Shown piece after piece: positions 1 through 6,004 of a stretch of 7,765 nt of DNA. The stretch lies in the NCBI GenBank assembly GCA_022360105.1, contig JAKSDL010000528.1:1-7765 (forward strand), given 5' to 3'. The notes below the pieces were generated by a model that saw only the letters and a program-made list of their open reading frames with translations, searched no databases and was not told where the DNA came from. Position numbers and translations under genes: made by a program. Numbering within the stretch: position 1 is the stretch's first letter; every line of letters starts with the position of its first letter. The DNA comes from Pseudomonadota bacterium. Its GTDB lineage: Bacteria; SAR324; XYD2-FULL-50-16; JAHJRI01.

Positions 1-144
1 CCGGATCGCCACGATTTTCAGCAAACGCACCTTGCCAATGCGATCGCCAAGCGGGCCAAAGAACAGGGTGAACATACCAAAGGGGATCATATAGGAGGTG
101 ACAGTCCAGACTCCTTTTTTCTCCTTTTCCATGATGAGATTCAT
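1..144 (-). CDS. MFS transporter, N-terminal part only (runs off window), first helix apparently missing
   Basis: The minus-strand reading frame open to the left edge encodes 48 residues. It carries the loop 2-3 signature of the major facilitator superfamily, GPLGDRIGKVRLL, at about residues 30-42, preceded by a hydrophobic stretch beginning VTSYMIPFGMFTLFF (TM2). In the family, TM1 and a periplasmic loop of some 40 residues normally precede the W-x-V-T-S-Y segment. Here only a short charged stretch (MEKEKKG) precedes it, and an in-frame stop lies 36 bases upstream of the first ATG. Possible starts are the ATG at 144 or the ATG at 132; neither has a convincing ribosome-binding site. Either the 5' end has been lost and the gene is decaying, or it is an unusual short-start variant. 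The MFS call is firm, substrate unknown. It lies downstream of the arsR-linked small gene in the same direction, so efflux under ArsR control is plausible. Confidence 0.7.
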   Translation of the reverse strand, partial: MNLIMEKEKKGVWTVTSYMIPFGMFTLFFGPLGDRIGKVRLLKIVAIR

Positions 145-146
145 TC

Positions 147-176
147 GGGCAGGATGAACTGATTGTTATCCTGCCC
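147..176 (-). terminator. Hairpin between the small Cys/His-rich gene and the MFS fragment
   Basis: GGGCAGGAT (147-155) and ATCCTGCCC (168-176) form a perfect 9-bp stem with a 12-base loop. On the minus strand it starts 6 bases after the stop codon of the small protein and ends just before the first ATG of the MFS frame. No T-run follows on the minus strand, so it is not a textbook intrinsic terminator. It could be an attenuating or mRNA-stabilising hairpin, or the scar of whatever removed the start of the MFS gene. Confidence 0.4.
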
Positions 177-182
177 TCAGGA

Positions 183-386
183 TTATTTGGTTTTCAATTC
201 ATCTATCAATTCCTGAAGATCCGATTTCTCCATATTGAGCTCCTTCAATCGATCCTCCAGAAAACGGATTTTCTTTTTTGTGCTCCACATGTGATTGCCA
301 AGGGGTGATTGACGCCCGTTGCCACAATAGCAACCATTTCCAGCATGCCTGTGATGAGATGATCCATGTTTTGTCTGACAGTTCAT
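183..386 (-). CDS. Small Cys/His-rich protein with C-terminal coiled coil
   Basis: The product is 67 residues. The start at 386 is chosen because AAGGAG (394-399, minus strand) lies 7 bases upstream; the open frame reaches 467, but the extra 27 residues lie over the operator-like AT-rich DNA and have no such site. The N-terminal half is flexible and rich in possible metal ligands: Cys3, His7, His11, His12, His14, Cys19, Cys21 (a CYC pair) and His32. Residues 34-66 begin with a Trp and form one amphipathic, highly charged helix with leucine/isoleucine heptads, a likely coiled coil. No signal peptide or membrane segment is seen. I do not recognise a named family with certainty; the layout recalls short DUF5320-like proteins. 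It is preceded by arsR and followed by the MFS fragment, with its own AT-rich operator-like site, so a metal- or stress-related accessory role is plausible but unproven. The coil matches the C-terminal helix of the neighbouring ArsR. Confidence 0.75.
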   Translation of the reverse strand: MNCQTKHGSSHHRHAGNGCYCGNGRQSPLGNHMWSTKKKIRFLEDRLKELNMEKSDLQELIDELKTK

Positions 387-405
387 AATGATTCTCCTTG
401 TTAAG

Positions 406-436
406 AGTATTAGAAGATACTTATATATATTCATAT
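406..436 (-). promoter_or_regulatory. Putative ArsR operator/promoter of the small Cys/His-rich gene
   Basis: An AT-rich block 20 bases upstream of the start codon contains the inverted repeat AGTAT (406-410), 6 bases, ATACT (417-421), and the imperfect palindrome at 417-436 made of alternating AT steps flanked by ATA and TAT. ATACTTATA (417-425) recurs at 1007-1015 in front of arsR. ArsR/SmtB proteins bind AT-rich imperfect palindromes near their promoters, so a shared repressor is a reasonable inference. On the minus strand a weak -10-like TATAAG lies inside the block. Confidence 0.45.
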
Positions 437-514
437 ACCAATCCCTGAATCTGAGGGGATTCTGCAAATTGTCCTCAGAATGCCGGAATGGTTTGAGATA
501 AATGATACAGAACT

Positions 515-533
515 TGACCGGGCAAGCCGGTCA
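515..533 (-). terminator. Hairpin immediately after arsR
   Basis: TGACCGG (515-521) and CCGGTCA (527-533) form a perfect 7-bp, GC-rich stem with a 5-base loop. On the minus strand it begins 3 bases after the arsR stop codon, which is itself followed by a second stop (TAA TAG). No clear T-run follows, so it is a terminator-like hairpin rather than a strong intrinsic terminator. It separates arsR from the small gene, which has its own promoter-like DNA 94 bases further on. Confidence 0.45.
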
Positions 534-536
534 CTA

Positions 537-977
537 TTAGCTATCTTCTTGTTTTAATCGTTGAATCAGTGATTCTATTTCCGATGTTTTACTTTGAAGG
601 GAGGACAGATGTTCTTCAAGGGCTTTGATTTGATTATTCTTGTCCCAAAATTCGGGTCCAATAGTAATCGAACCATCATTGCTAATGGCAAGAAAATCAT
701 CACCTTTGGTTTCCATAAGCCTGGAGCGGATGGCATCAATATCCGTTTGATTCAGGGCGTAGTGAATGAAATTCCCTCGCCTTTCTCCTGTAACCAAACC
801 GGCTTGTTTCAACAATCTTAAATGTTGGGAGACTGCCGATTGGGATATGTCCAAACGGTTGGTCAACCCATTCACGCAGATGGGTTTATGATGTTGATCC
901 AACATTTTCACAATCCTCAAACGTGTTGGATCTGACAATGCTTTAAATAGCAGTGCTAGCTTTTCCAGGGGATCCAT
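537..977 (-). CDS. ArsR/SmtB-family transcriptional repressor with C-terminal coiled-coil extension
   Basis: The product is 146 residues; classical ArsR proteins are about 100-120. Residues 1-26 hold the dimer helix with the family motif ALSDPTRLRI (13-22). Residues 33-61 form the helix-turn-helix, with the recognition helix around SQSAVSQHLRLLKQAGLV (45-62), followed by the beta-wing with ERRGNFIHYAL (65-75). The metal-binding box usually written ELCVCDL is here ICVNGL: Cys34 is kept but the second Cys is Asn36. His29 and His30 lie nearby, so a different sensor site is possible, or sensing by other means. Residues 111-142 form an amphipathic helix starting with Trp111. The start at 977 fits the family N-terminus, though the ribosome-binding site is weak. 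An inverted repeat 14 bases upstream suggests autorepression. The DNA-binding function is secure; the signal is unknown. Confidence 0.92.
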   Translation of the reverse strand: MDPLEKLALLFKALSDPTRLRIVKMLDQHHKPICVNGLTNRLDISQSAVSQHLRLLKQAGLVTGERRGNFIHYALNQTDIDAIRSRLMETKGDDFLAISNDGSITIGPEFWDKNNQIKALEEHLSSLQSKTSEIESLIQRLKQEDS

Positions 978-990
978 TTTTTCAAAGTAA

Positions 991-1014
991 ATAAGTAATA
1001 ACTAATATACTTAT
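991..1014 (-). promoter_or_regulatory. Putative ArsR operator at its own gene
   Basis: ATAAGTA (991-997) and TACTTAT (1008-1014) are perfect 7-bp inverted arms separated by 10 bases, lying 14 bases upstream of the arsR start codon. AT-rich palindromes of this kind next to the gene are typical of ArsR autoregulation. The element shares ATACTTATA (1007-1015) with the site in front of the small Cys/His-rich gene. Confidence 0.55.
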
Positions 1015-1037
1015 AGATTTGCCTATCGGTTTCACTA

Positions 1038-1043
1038 TGTCAA
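1038..1043 (-). promoter_or_regulatory. Candidate -35 box for arsR
   Basis: A perfect TTGACA on the minus strand lies 16 bases past the stop codon of the ABC ATPase gene. At 18 bases spacing the -10 would be AATCTA (1014-1019), which is weak and touches the operator arm; the better TATAAG (1010-1015) is 22 bases away, too far for a standard promoter. No terminator is visible between the ABC operon and arsR, so read-through is also possible. Confidence 0.35.
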
Positions 1044-1058
1044 GTAGCAGTTTTCTGA

Positions 1059-2585
1059 TTAATTCTGTTTCTCTCCTGTCATCATCAAACCGATCGATTC
1101 GCGGGTAGCTGAGTCTCGGGAAACAATACCCATAATTTTGCCTTCAAACATAACAGCAATTCGGTCTGAAAGAGCCATGACCTCATCCAGATCTTCAGAA
1201 ATTACCAAGGTAGCTGTGCCGCTGTGTCTCTGTTTAATGATGCGTTCATGAATGTATTCGGCAGCACCAATATCAACTCCCCTGGTGGGCTGGGAGGCAA
1301 TCAGGACTTTGGGTTGACTGGAAAGTTCCCTGGCCAGAATCAGCTTTTGGATATTACCCCCGGAAAGACTTCTGGTGGGGGTTTCAATGTCAGGAGTTTT
1401 AACAGCATACTCCTTAACCAGGTCCTCACAGTGACAATTGATCTGATTAAATTTGAGAAACCCCTTGGCACAAAAACACTCATCCGCATGATTAAGCAGT
1501 ACCAGGTTTTCCTTGATTTTAAAGTCAGCGATGGCTCCATCACGCATTCTTTCTTCCGGTACATAGGAAAGGCCAGCGGCTCTTACTTGGGAAGGATTAC
1601 AGCGTGTGATATCTTTATTATCGATCTTGATGGTGCCGGATTTCGTTTGCCTTAGCCCTGCAATAGCCTCGGCAAGTTCTCTCTGTCCGTTTCCGGAAAT
1701 TCCGGCAAGCCCCAGAACTTCTCCTTTTTTGACCTCAAGGTTGACACCTTGCACAGCATCTTTTCCCCTGTCACCAACGATAAAAAGATCTTTGATTTCC
1801 AAAAGGGAATGACCCGGTTCAACAGATTGTTTTTCCGGTGCCAGGTTAACCTGTCTGCCAACCATCATCTGGGCCAGAGCTATGCGATCGGTTTGCTCGG
1901 GAGGGGTTTCACCGGTGACTTTTCCGTGACGCATGACCGTAATTCGATCGCTTAAATCCAATACTTCCTGAAGTTTGTGGGAGATAAAGACAAGCCCTCG
2001 GCCGTCATTCGCCAACCTGCGAAAGGTGGCAAAGATATCATCCACTTCATTGGGGGTCAATACGGCAGTTGGTTCGTCCAAAATTAAGATGGATGCATCC
2101 CTGTAGAGCGCTTTGATTATTTCTACACGCTGTCTTTCGCCGACTGACAGTTGCCAGATGAATTCGTTCGGATTCACATGTAAACCGAATGTCTCCGAAA
2201 GTTCGTTAATTCTGCCGGAAACGGTCTTTAGGTCCGTCAAAATACCGCGAGCGGATTTTAATCCCAGGGCAACATTTTCAGCTACAGTCAATGTGGGTAC
2301 CAGCATGAAATGCTGGTGGATCATCCCAATGCCGTGGGAGATCGCATTCGCAGGTGAGGTGATAACGACCTTCTTGCCGTTGATAAATATTTCGCCTTCA
2401 TCCGGTTGATACAGGCCGTAAAGAATTTTCATCAAGGTACTTTTTCCTGCACCGTTTTCTCCGAGCAAGGTGTGTATTTCCCCGGCGAGAACATCGAAAT
2501 TAACCATTTCATTAGCGATGACCCCGGGAAATCGTTTCGTGATCCCCTTCATTTCAAGGATTGGGATTGGTGTTTGCACCGTCAT
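1059..2585 (-). CDS. BMP-family (nucleoside-type) ABC importer, fused double ATP-binding protein
   Basis: A 508-residue protein with two ABC domains in one chain, the form used by sugar and nucleoside importers of the RbsA/NupO type. It would couple ATP hydrolysis on the cytoplasmic side to the two permeases encoded upstream. Domain 1 (about 8-245) is intact: Walker A GENGAGKST (42-50), Q-loop Gln91, signature LSVGERQR (146-153), Walker B ILILDEPT (166-173), switch His203. Domain 2 (about 262-500) is degenerate: GISGNGQRE (295-303) lacks the Walker A lysine, Walker B reads LIASQPT with Gln432 for the catalytic Glu, and Glu464 replaces the switch His, while the signature SLSGGNIQK (406-414) is kept. 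Such asymmetry is usual in this family. Odd: two CxC pairs, Cys370/372 and Cys384/386, in domain 2. Last gene of the operon, 77 bases after the binding-protein gene across a palindrome; its own ribosome-binding site is weak. Confidence 0.93.
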   Translation of the reverse strand: MTVQTPIPILEMKGITKRFPGVIANEMVNFDVLAGEIHTLLGENGAGKSTLMKILYGLYQPDEGEIFINGKKVVITSPANAISHGIGMIHQHFMLVPTLTVAENVALGLKSARGILTDLKTVSGRINELSETFGLHVNPNEFIWQLSVGERQRVEIIKALYRDASILILDEPTAVLTPNEVDDIFATFRRLANDGRGLVFISHKLQEVLDLSDRITVMRHGKVTGETPPEQTDRIALAQMMVGRQVNLAPEKQSVEPGHSLLEIKDLFIVGDRGKDAVQGVNLEVKKGEVLGLAGISGNGQRELAEAIAGLRQTKSGTIKIDNKDITRCNPSQVRAAGLSYVPEERMRDGAIADFKIKENLVLLNHADECFCAKGFLKFNQINCHCEDLVKEYAVKTPDIETPTRSLSGGNIQKLILARELSSQPKVLIASQPTRGVDIGAAEYIHERIIKQRHSGTATLVISEDLDEVMALSDRIAVMFEGKIMGIVSRDSATRESIGLMMTGEKQN

Positions 2586-2617
2586 GAAGATTCTCTATTT
2601 ACTTATTATATATTGAT

Positions 2618-2640
2618 GATGGGTAACGAAGTTACCCATC
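2618..2640. repeat. Perfect palindrome (REP-like) between binding-protein and ATPase genes
   Basis: GATGGGTAAC (2618-2627), three bases, then GTTACCCATC (2631-2640) gives a perfect 10-bp stem with a 3-base loop. It lies 22 bases past the stop codon of the binding-protein gene and 32 bases before the ATPase start. A diverged relative occurs at 7448-7469. Its form fits repetitive extragenic palindromes. Inside an operon such a hairpin can protect the upstream message from 3' decay, raising binding protein over ATPase. No T-run follows it on the minus strand, so complete termination is unlikely. Confidence 0.65.
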
Positions 2641-2662
2641 CTACAAAAAATGCTAACCGCTA

Positions 2663-3640
2663 TTAATGTGTTTTCGTAATGGTGCCGTTCTTGATTCCGG
2701 CAATAGCGTCCATTCCGGCTTTTTTAACTTTGGCCGGAAGTTTGTAGGCCGTGTTAAATTCTATGACCAGTCCGCCATTGGCAAGATTAATTTCATACAT
2801 TTTGCCGCCTTTAACACCATTGTCCAAGTCCTCAATGATCTTGCTTAGTATAACTTCCCATTTGTATACTTGGGAAGCGACAACAATTTCCGGTGCCAGT
2901 TCAGCCTGATTTGCCTGTGTTCCAAACCAGGCAGCTCTCTTCGCCCTGGCAGCTCCAATAGCTCCAACAGTCATCTGGGCCGTACCTGTCAGAACATCAG
3001 CACCTGCAGCCATATGAGCCCTGGCAGCTTCAGCAGCAAGGGCAACATCGCTAAAAGATCCAATGTAATTTACGTTGGCACGAATGCTTTTTTTGAATGT
3101 TTTGGCTCCTTTTACAAAACCATCCACGTATAATTTAGCATCACCCACTTCAATGGGGCCAACAACACCAACTGCTCCCCTGCGGCTCATGGCGGCTGCC
3201 ATCACACCCATTACATACCCTCCTTCATCGGAGGCTGCTTCATACGAAGAAACGTTTGGCAATCCAAAGGTATTGGCAGCTGTTCCCCAGGCAAAAGCCG
3301 TGTTTGGAAAATCGGGGGCAATTTCTTTCAAGGATCCGCCATATTGTGATCCGTGAGCCAATACCAGGTCGTAACCCTGCTTAGCGTAGTCCCGAATCGC
3401 GGCTGCTGCGTCTTCTACAATAAAAGTTCCATCAGTGATCGCCAGTTCGATCTCCCTGTTCTTCTGAATAGCTTTCATTCCATCCACAATGCTTTGGGTG
3501 AAAGCCAAATCATTGGCTGCACTGGGCGCAACAATGGCAACCCTGAGTTTTTTGGCTGCCCAGAGTGTCGTCGGGGCGATACACAGAAAAGACACCGTAA
3601 TCAGGATGGTCAACATCAATTTAAGATTGAGCATTTTCAT
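2663..3640 (-). CDS. BMP-family (PnrA/Med-like) substrate-binding lipid-free periplasmic protein of an ABC importer
   Basis: The product is 325 residues, normal for the family. The start at 3640 is chosen because AAGGAG (3649-3654) lies 8 bases upstream and a signal peptide begins at once: a Lys-containing N-terminus, a hydrophobic core about residues 7-22, and a likely cleavage near TTLWAA (24-29). The frame is open to 3712, but the 24 extra residues would hide the signal peptide and overlap the preceding permease gene. The mature part starts KKLRVAIVAPSAANDLAFTQ and shows family features: a first-strand Asp/Phe ligand region, GYVMGVMAAAMS (141-152), VGVVGP (157-162), and the NLANGGLVIEF region (285-295) near the end. 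BMP proteins bind nucleosides or related compounds; the ligand here cannot be read off. Cys20 in the signal core does not sit in a proper lipobox, so a lipoprotein is unlikely. Third gene of the operon. Confidence 0.93.
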   Translation of the reverse strand: MKMLNLKLMLTILITVSFLCIAPTTLWAAKKLRVAIVAPSAANDLAFTQSIVDGMKAIQKNREIELAITDGTFIVEDAAAAIRDYAKQGYDLVLAHGSQYGGSLKEIAPDFPNTAFAWGTAANTFGLPNVSSYEAASDEGGYVMGVMAAAMSRRGAVGVVGPIEVGDAKLYVDGFVKGAKTFKKSIRANVNYIGSFSDVALAAEAARAHMAAGADVLTGTAQMTVGAIGAARAKRAAWFGTQANQAELAPEIVVASQVYKWEVILSKIIEDLDNGVKGGKMYEINLANGGLVIEFNTAYKLPAKVKKAGMDAIAGIKNGTITKTH

Positions 3641-3695
3641 GGAAAACTCTCCTTTTTTATTTGGTTGGTAAAGGTCATCGCAGAGGCGCTTCGGA

Positions 3696-4628
3696 TTATT
3701 CTCCTCTGACATAAGGTTTTGTCAAGGCAGAGGGTTGACGAATCCGCTTTGCCACTACGATAAGTGCTAAGATGGTAATTAGGGCCGGCGCCATCGCTGC
3801 CAGGTCAGAAGCACTTCGGGGTATAATTCCAAAGGTCTTGAACTGGAGCACAATGGCCTGAACCAAACCGAACACCAAAGAACCAATCATAACGCCTTTG
3901 GGGCTCCACGCGCCAAAATAAACAAGAGCAATGGCAATGAATCCCATGGCGTTGGTTAAGTTTTGTTGAAAAATACCCATTTCAATAGCCAGGGCAGCTC
4001 CCGCAAGACCGGCAAGACCATTACCGGCAATCAGCGTGGAATACCTGATCAACGAAACATTCACTCCAAGACTGTCAGCAGCTTCGGGGTTTTCTCCGGT
4101 AGCCCTGACATTCAGTCCGTAAGTGGTTCGTTTTAACACAAAGGTCATGATGGGAACCAGGCCAAAGGCCAGGTAAACAATCAGGCTGTGTTGAAAAAGC
4201 ATTTCGCCTAAAATGGGCAGTTGGGAAAGATATGGAATGTCAAGAGGCATGAAGGGAAGAATAGGTTTTGGGGTTCCGACCAGTTTTTGAAAGAGCAGAT
4301 CGCTCATTCCCAGGCCGAAAAGATAAATGCCGATACCGCTAACGCCTTGCTGTGCCCTTAGATTTACTGTTATAAACGCATAAAAAAGGCCGATCGTTAA
4401 TCCCAGTCCGATCCCGACCATGAGTCCATAATAAAGATTGCCGGTTTGAAGCACGGCGTAATATGCTCCAAAAGCTCCAAGCAACATAACGCCGTCAACA
4501 CCCAGGTTTAAAACTCCGCTGCGTTGTCCAAGGGCTTCACCTAAAGACGCCAGTAAAAAAGGTGTGGCCAGGCGGATGCCTGAGGCTATCGTGGCAACCA
4601 TAATAAAGGTCAAATATGAATCGAGCAT
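3696..4628 (-). CDS. ABC importer permease, second subunit (NupQ/YufQ-like)
   Basis: A 310-residue inner-membrane protein with about eight to ten hydrophobic segments, including 7-28, 45-61, 67-88, 98-113, 148-165, 200-216, 228-240, 246-262 and 278-293. It belongs to the branched-chain/ribose-type permease family. The N-terminal motif with LGEALGQRSGVLNLGVDG (29-46) is characteristic of this subunit. The cytoplasmic EAA-like coupling loop GENPEAADSLGVNV (178-191) docks with the ATPase. The start ATG overlaps the upstream stop by one base (TAATG), and AGGAGG (4633-4638) lies inside the end of the first permease gene with short spacing, indicating translational coupling. Together with the first permease it should form the channel of the nucleoside-type importer; the exact substrate is not determined. 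Confidence 0.93.
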   Translation of the reverse strand: MLDSYLTFIMVATIASGIRLATPFLLASLGEALGQRSGVLNLGVDGVMLLGAFGAYYAVLQTGNLYYGLMVGIGLGLTIGLFYAFITVNLRAQQGVSGIGIYLFGLGMSDLLFQKLVGTPKPILPFMPLDIPYLSQLPILGEMLFQHSLIVYLAFGLVPIMTFVLKRTTYGLNVRATGENPEAADSLGVNVSLIRYSTLIAGNGLAGLAGAALAIEMGIFQQNLTNAMGFIAIALVYFGAWSPKGVMIGSLVFGLVQAIVLQFKTFGIIPRSASDLAAMAPALITILALIVVAKRIRQPSALTKPYVRGE

Positions 4629-5746
4629 TATGCCTCCTCTTCAGAATCATCTGAATTGTCGGAAGAGGTATCCACTCTTTTGACTTGCAGAAAGCGTTGT
4701 CTGAAATATTCGGAACCCACTACAAACACGACAATGAGTCCATTTAAGGCAATGATCAAGGCGGAAGGCACCTGCACGGCTCGTTGCAAAGCATTGGCTC
4801 CCACCAGCATACCGCCAAATAGCATGGCTGAGGGAATCGACCATAACGGGTGCAAACCTGCCAGCAAAGCGACGACGATGCCATTAAATCCTGCACTTCC
4901 GGTGAAACCGGTGCTGGAACCATCGGTCACCATGCGATGCGACTCACTGCCAAATACCAGAATAGCTCCGGCAATACCAGCCATAGCCCCGCTAAGTGCC
5001 AAGGCGCCCACTATATTCTTTTTTACCGAAATTCCCGCATAGCGCGCAGCATCCTTGCTGTGACCAACAGATCTCAATCGAAAACCTATTGAAGTTCGCC
5101 ATAATAAAACATAAGCGATAACGGCAACCAGGATTGCGACCACAAACCCAAGGTGCATACGCAATCCTTCGATCAGAATTGGTAAATCAGAATTATGAGA
5201 CAGTCGGGCAGTCTGGGGTATTCTGGTCCCGCGGGCGATTTCCCCCGGATCGATTAATGGTCCGCGCAGCAGAAAATTCATGATTTGCACGGCCACAATG
5301 TTGAGCATAATAGTGCTAAGAATCTCGCTGACATTAAAATATGCCTTCAATGCACCCGAGATGCCTCCCCAGATTGCACCGCCAATGGCTCCAACCATTA
5401 ACACAAGCGGGATCAATATGATTGGGGGTAAACCAGGTAATGCCAAGGCGATGGATGTTGCCAGCAATGCACCGACAACCATTTGTCCCTCTCCACCGAT
5501 ATTGATGACGTTTGCCCTGAAAGCAATGCAAATCCCGACACCAACCAGTAAGAGGGGAATTGATTTTACCGAGGTGTTTGTAATCCCTTCCAGACTGCCA
5601 AATGCAGCCCGAAACATAGTAACATATCCGCTAAACGGATTAGCGCCCAAAGTAATCAGCATTATTGCTCCAATAAGAAGAGCAATAAAAACAGCACTTA
5701 GAGGGATGACAAATACAATTAGCGATCTTGAATTTAGTCGTATCAC
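4628..5746 (-). CDS. ABC importer permease, first subunit (NupP/YufP-like)
   Basis: A 372-residue inner-membrane protein and first gene of the importer operon. Hydrophobic segments include about 9-33, 62-78, 86-104, 107-133, 143-160, 198-216, 246-266, 287-300, 305-320 and 328-345. The NIGGEGQMVVGALLA region (82-96) is a hallmark of this permease class, and the EAA-like loop GHSKDAARYAGISV (228-241) should contact the ATPase. The start is GTG at 5746; the N-terminus fits the family, but there is no good ribosome-binding site and no better in-frame start nearby, so the exact start is less certain. The C-terminus ends in an unusually acidic tail (VDTSSDNSDDSEEEA), whose last codons double as the ribosome-binding site of the next gene. 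Confidence 0.92.
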   Translation of the reverse strand: MIRLNSRSLIVFVIPLSAVFIALLIGAIMLITLGANPFSGYVTMFRAAFGSLEGITNTSVKSIPLLLVGVGICIAFRANVINIGGEGQMVVGALLATSIALALPGLPPIILIPLVLMVGAIGGAIWGGISGALKAYFNVSEILSTIMLNIVAVQIMNFLLRGPLIDPGEIARGTRIPQTARLSHNSDLPILIEGLRMHLGFVVAILVAVIAYVLLWRTSIGFRLRSVGHSKDAARYAGISVKKNIVGALALSGAMAGIAGAILVFGSESHRMVTDGSSTGFTGSAGFNGIVVALLAGLHPLWSIPSAMLFGGMLVGANALQRAVQVPSALIIALNGLIVVFVVGSEYFRQRFLQVKRVDTSSDNSDDSEEEA

Positions 5747-5943
5747 TCTGTTTATATTGTAAGATGTGGATGTTAAACGGATGAGAGACGTTTAGCAATG
5801 GATAGGAACAGCCGAATTTGAAAGGACCTTATTATAAATTATCGATGATGATAAGGGGGAGATTTCCGAATTTTTCGTTTAAATCAATTTTTTTGAAACA
5901 TTGCGATTTTATTTGAGGGGGAACTTTCGAATAGTTAACCAAC
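5747..5943 (-). promoter_or_regulatory. Intergenic region expected to hold the ABC operon promoter
   Basis: This AT-rich gap lies between the divergent ABC operon and toxin-antitoxin module, so the operon promoter should be here. On the minus strand a perfect TATAAT is seen (plus 5831-5836), about 84 bases before the GTG start, but the -35 position reads CCCCCT, a poor match. Two C-runs (minus strand CCCCC, at plus 5855-5859 and 5917-5921) are 62 bases apart and could be regulator contacts. I see no purine-riboswitch-like core. Confidence 0.25.
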
Positions 5944-5979
5944 TTGACATGTTGGTCTGGTCTGGTCAGACTATATAAA
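5944..5979 (+). promoter_or_regulatory. Promoter and operator of the toxin-antitoxin pair
   Basis: TTGACA (5944-5949) is followed by two direct GTCTG units (5955-5959, 5960-5964); the second pairs with CAGAC (5967-5971) as the perfect inverted repeat GTCTG-GT-CAGAC. TATATAAA (5972-5979) follows. TTGACA is 22-24 bases from the A/T box, so TTGGTC (5952-5957) with TATAAA (5974-5979), 16 bases apart, is the likelier -35/-10 pair. The inverted repeat then overlaps the promoter, as expected for autorepression by a Phd/YefM-type antitoxin. Confidence 0.55.
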
Positions 5980-6004
5980 AAGAAAATAACCATTGGAGTC
6001 AATC

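Noticed and set aside
387..467. Upstream extension of the small Cys/His-rich protein to an ATG at 467
   Set aside because: The extension covers the AT-rich operator-like DNA, and the ATG at 386 has a well placed AAGGAG.
1059..1700. Degenerate second ATP site of the ABC ATPase as a sign of decay
   Set aside because: Loss of the Walker A lysine and catalytic Glu in domain 2 is usual for this importer family, and the frame is intact.
3575..3640. Lipoprotein signal at Cys20 of the binding protein
   Set aside because: The residues before Cys20 (SFL) do not form a convincing lipobox, and a type I cleavage region follows at about residue 29.
3641..3712. Longer binding protein starting at 3712
   Set aside because: It would bury the signal peptide and overlap the preceding permease; the start at 3640 has a good ribosome-binding site.
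5280..5762. Long plus-strand open frame opposite the first permease
   Set aside because: It is the antisense shadow of a clear membrane-protein gene, with no family resemblance or ribosome-binding site noted.
5747..5943. Purine riboswitch ahead of the nucleoside-type importer
   Set aside because: No conserved purine-aptamer core or paired-loop pattern was found on the minus strand.
5993..6004. TTG start for the antitoxin at 5993
   Set aside because: The TTG overlaps the GGAG that serves the ATG at 6005, and the ATG start matches the family N-terminus.
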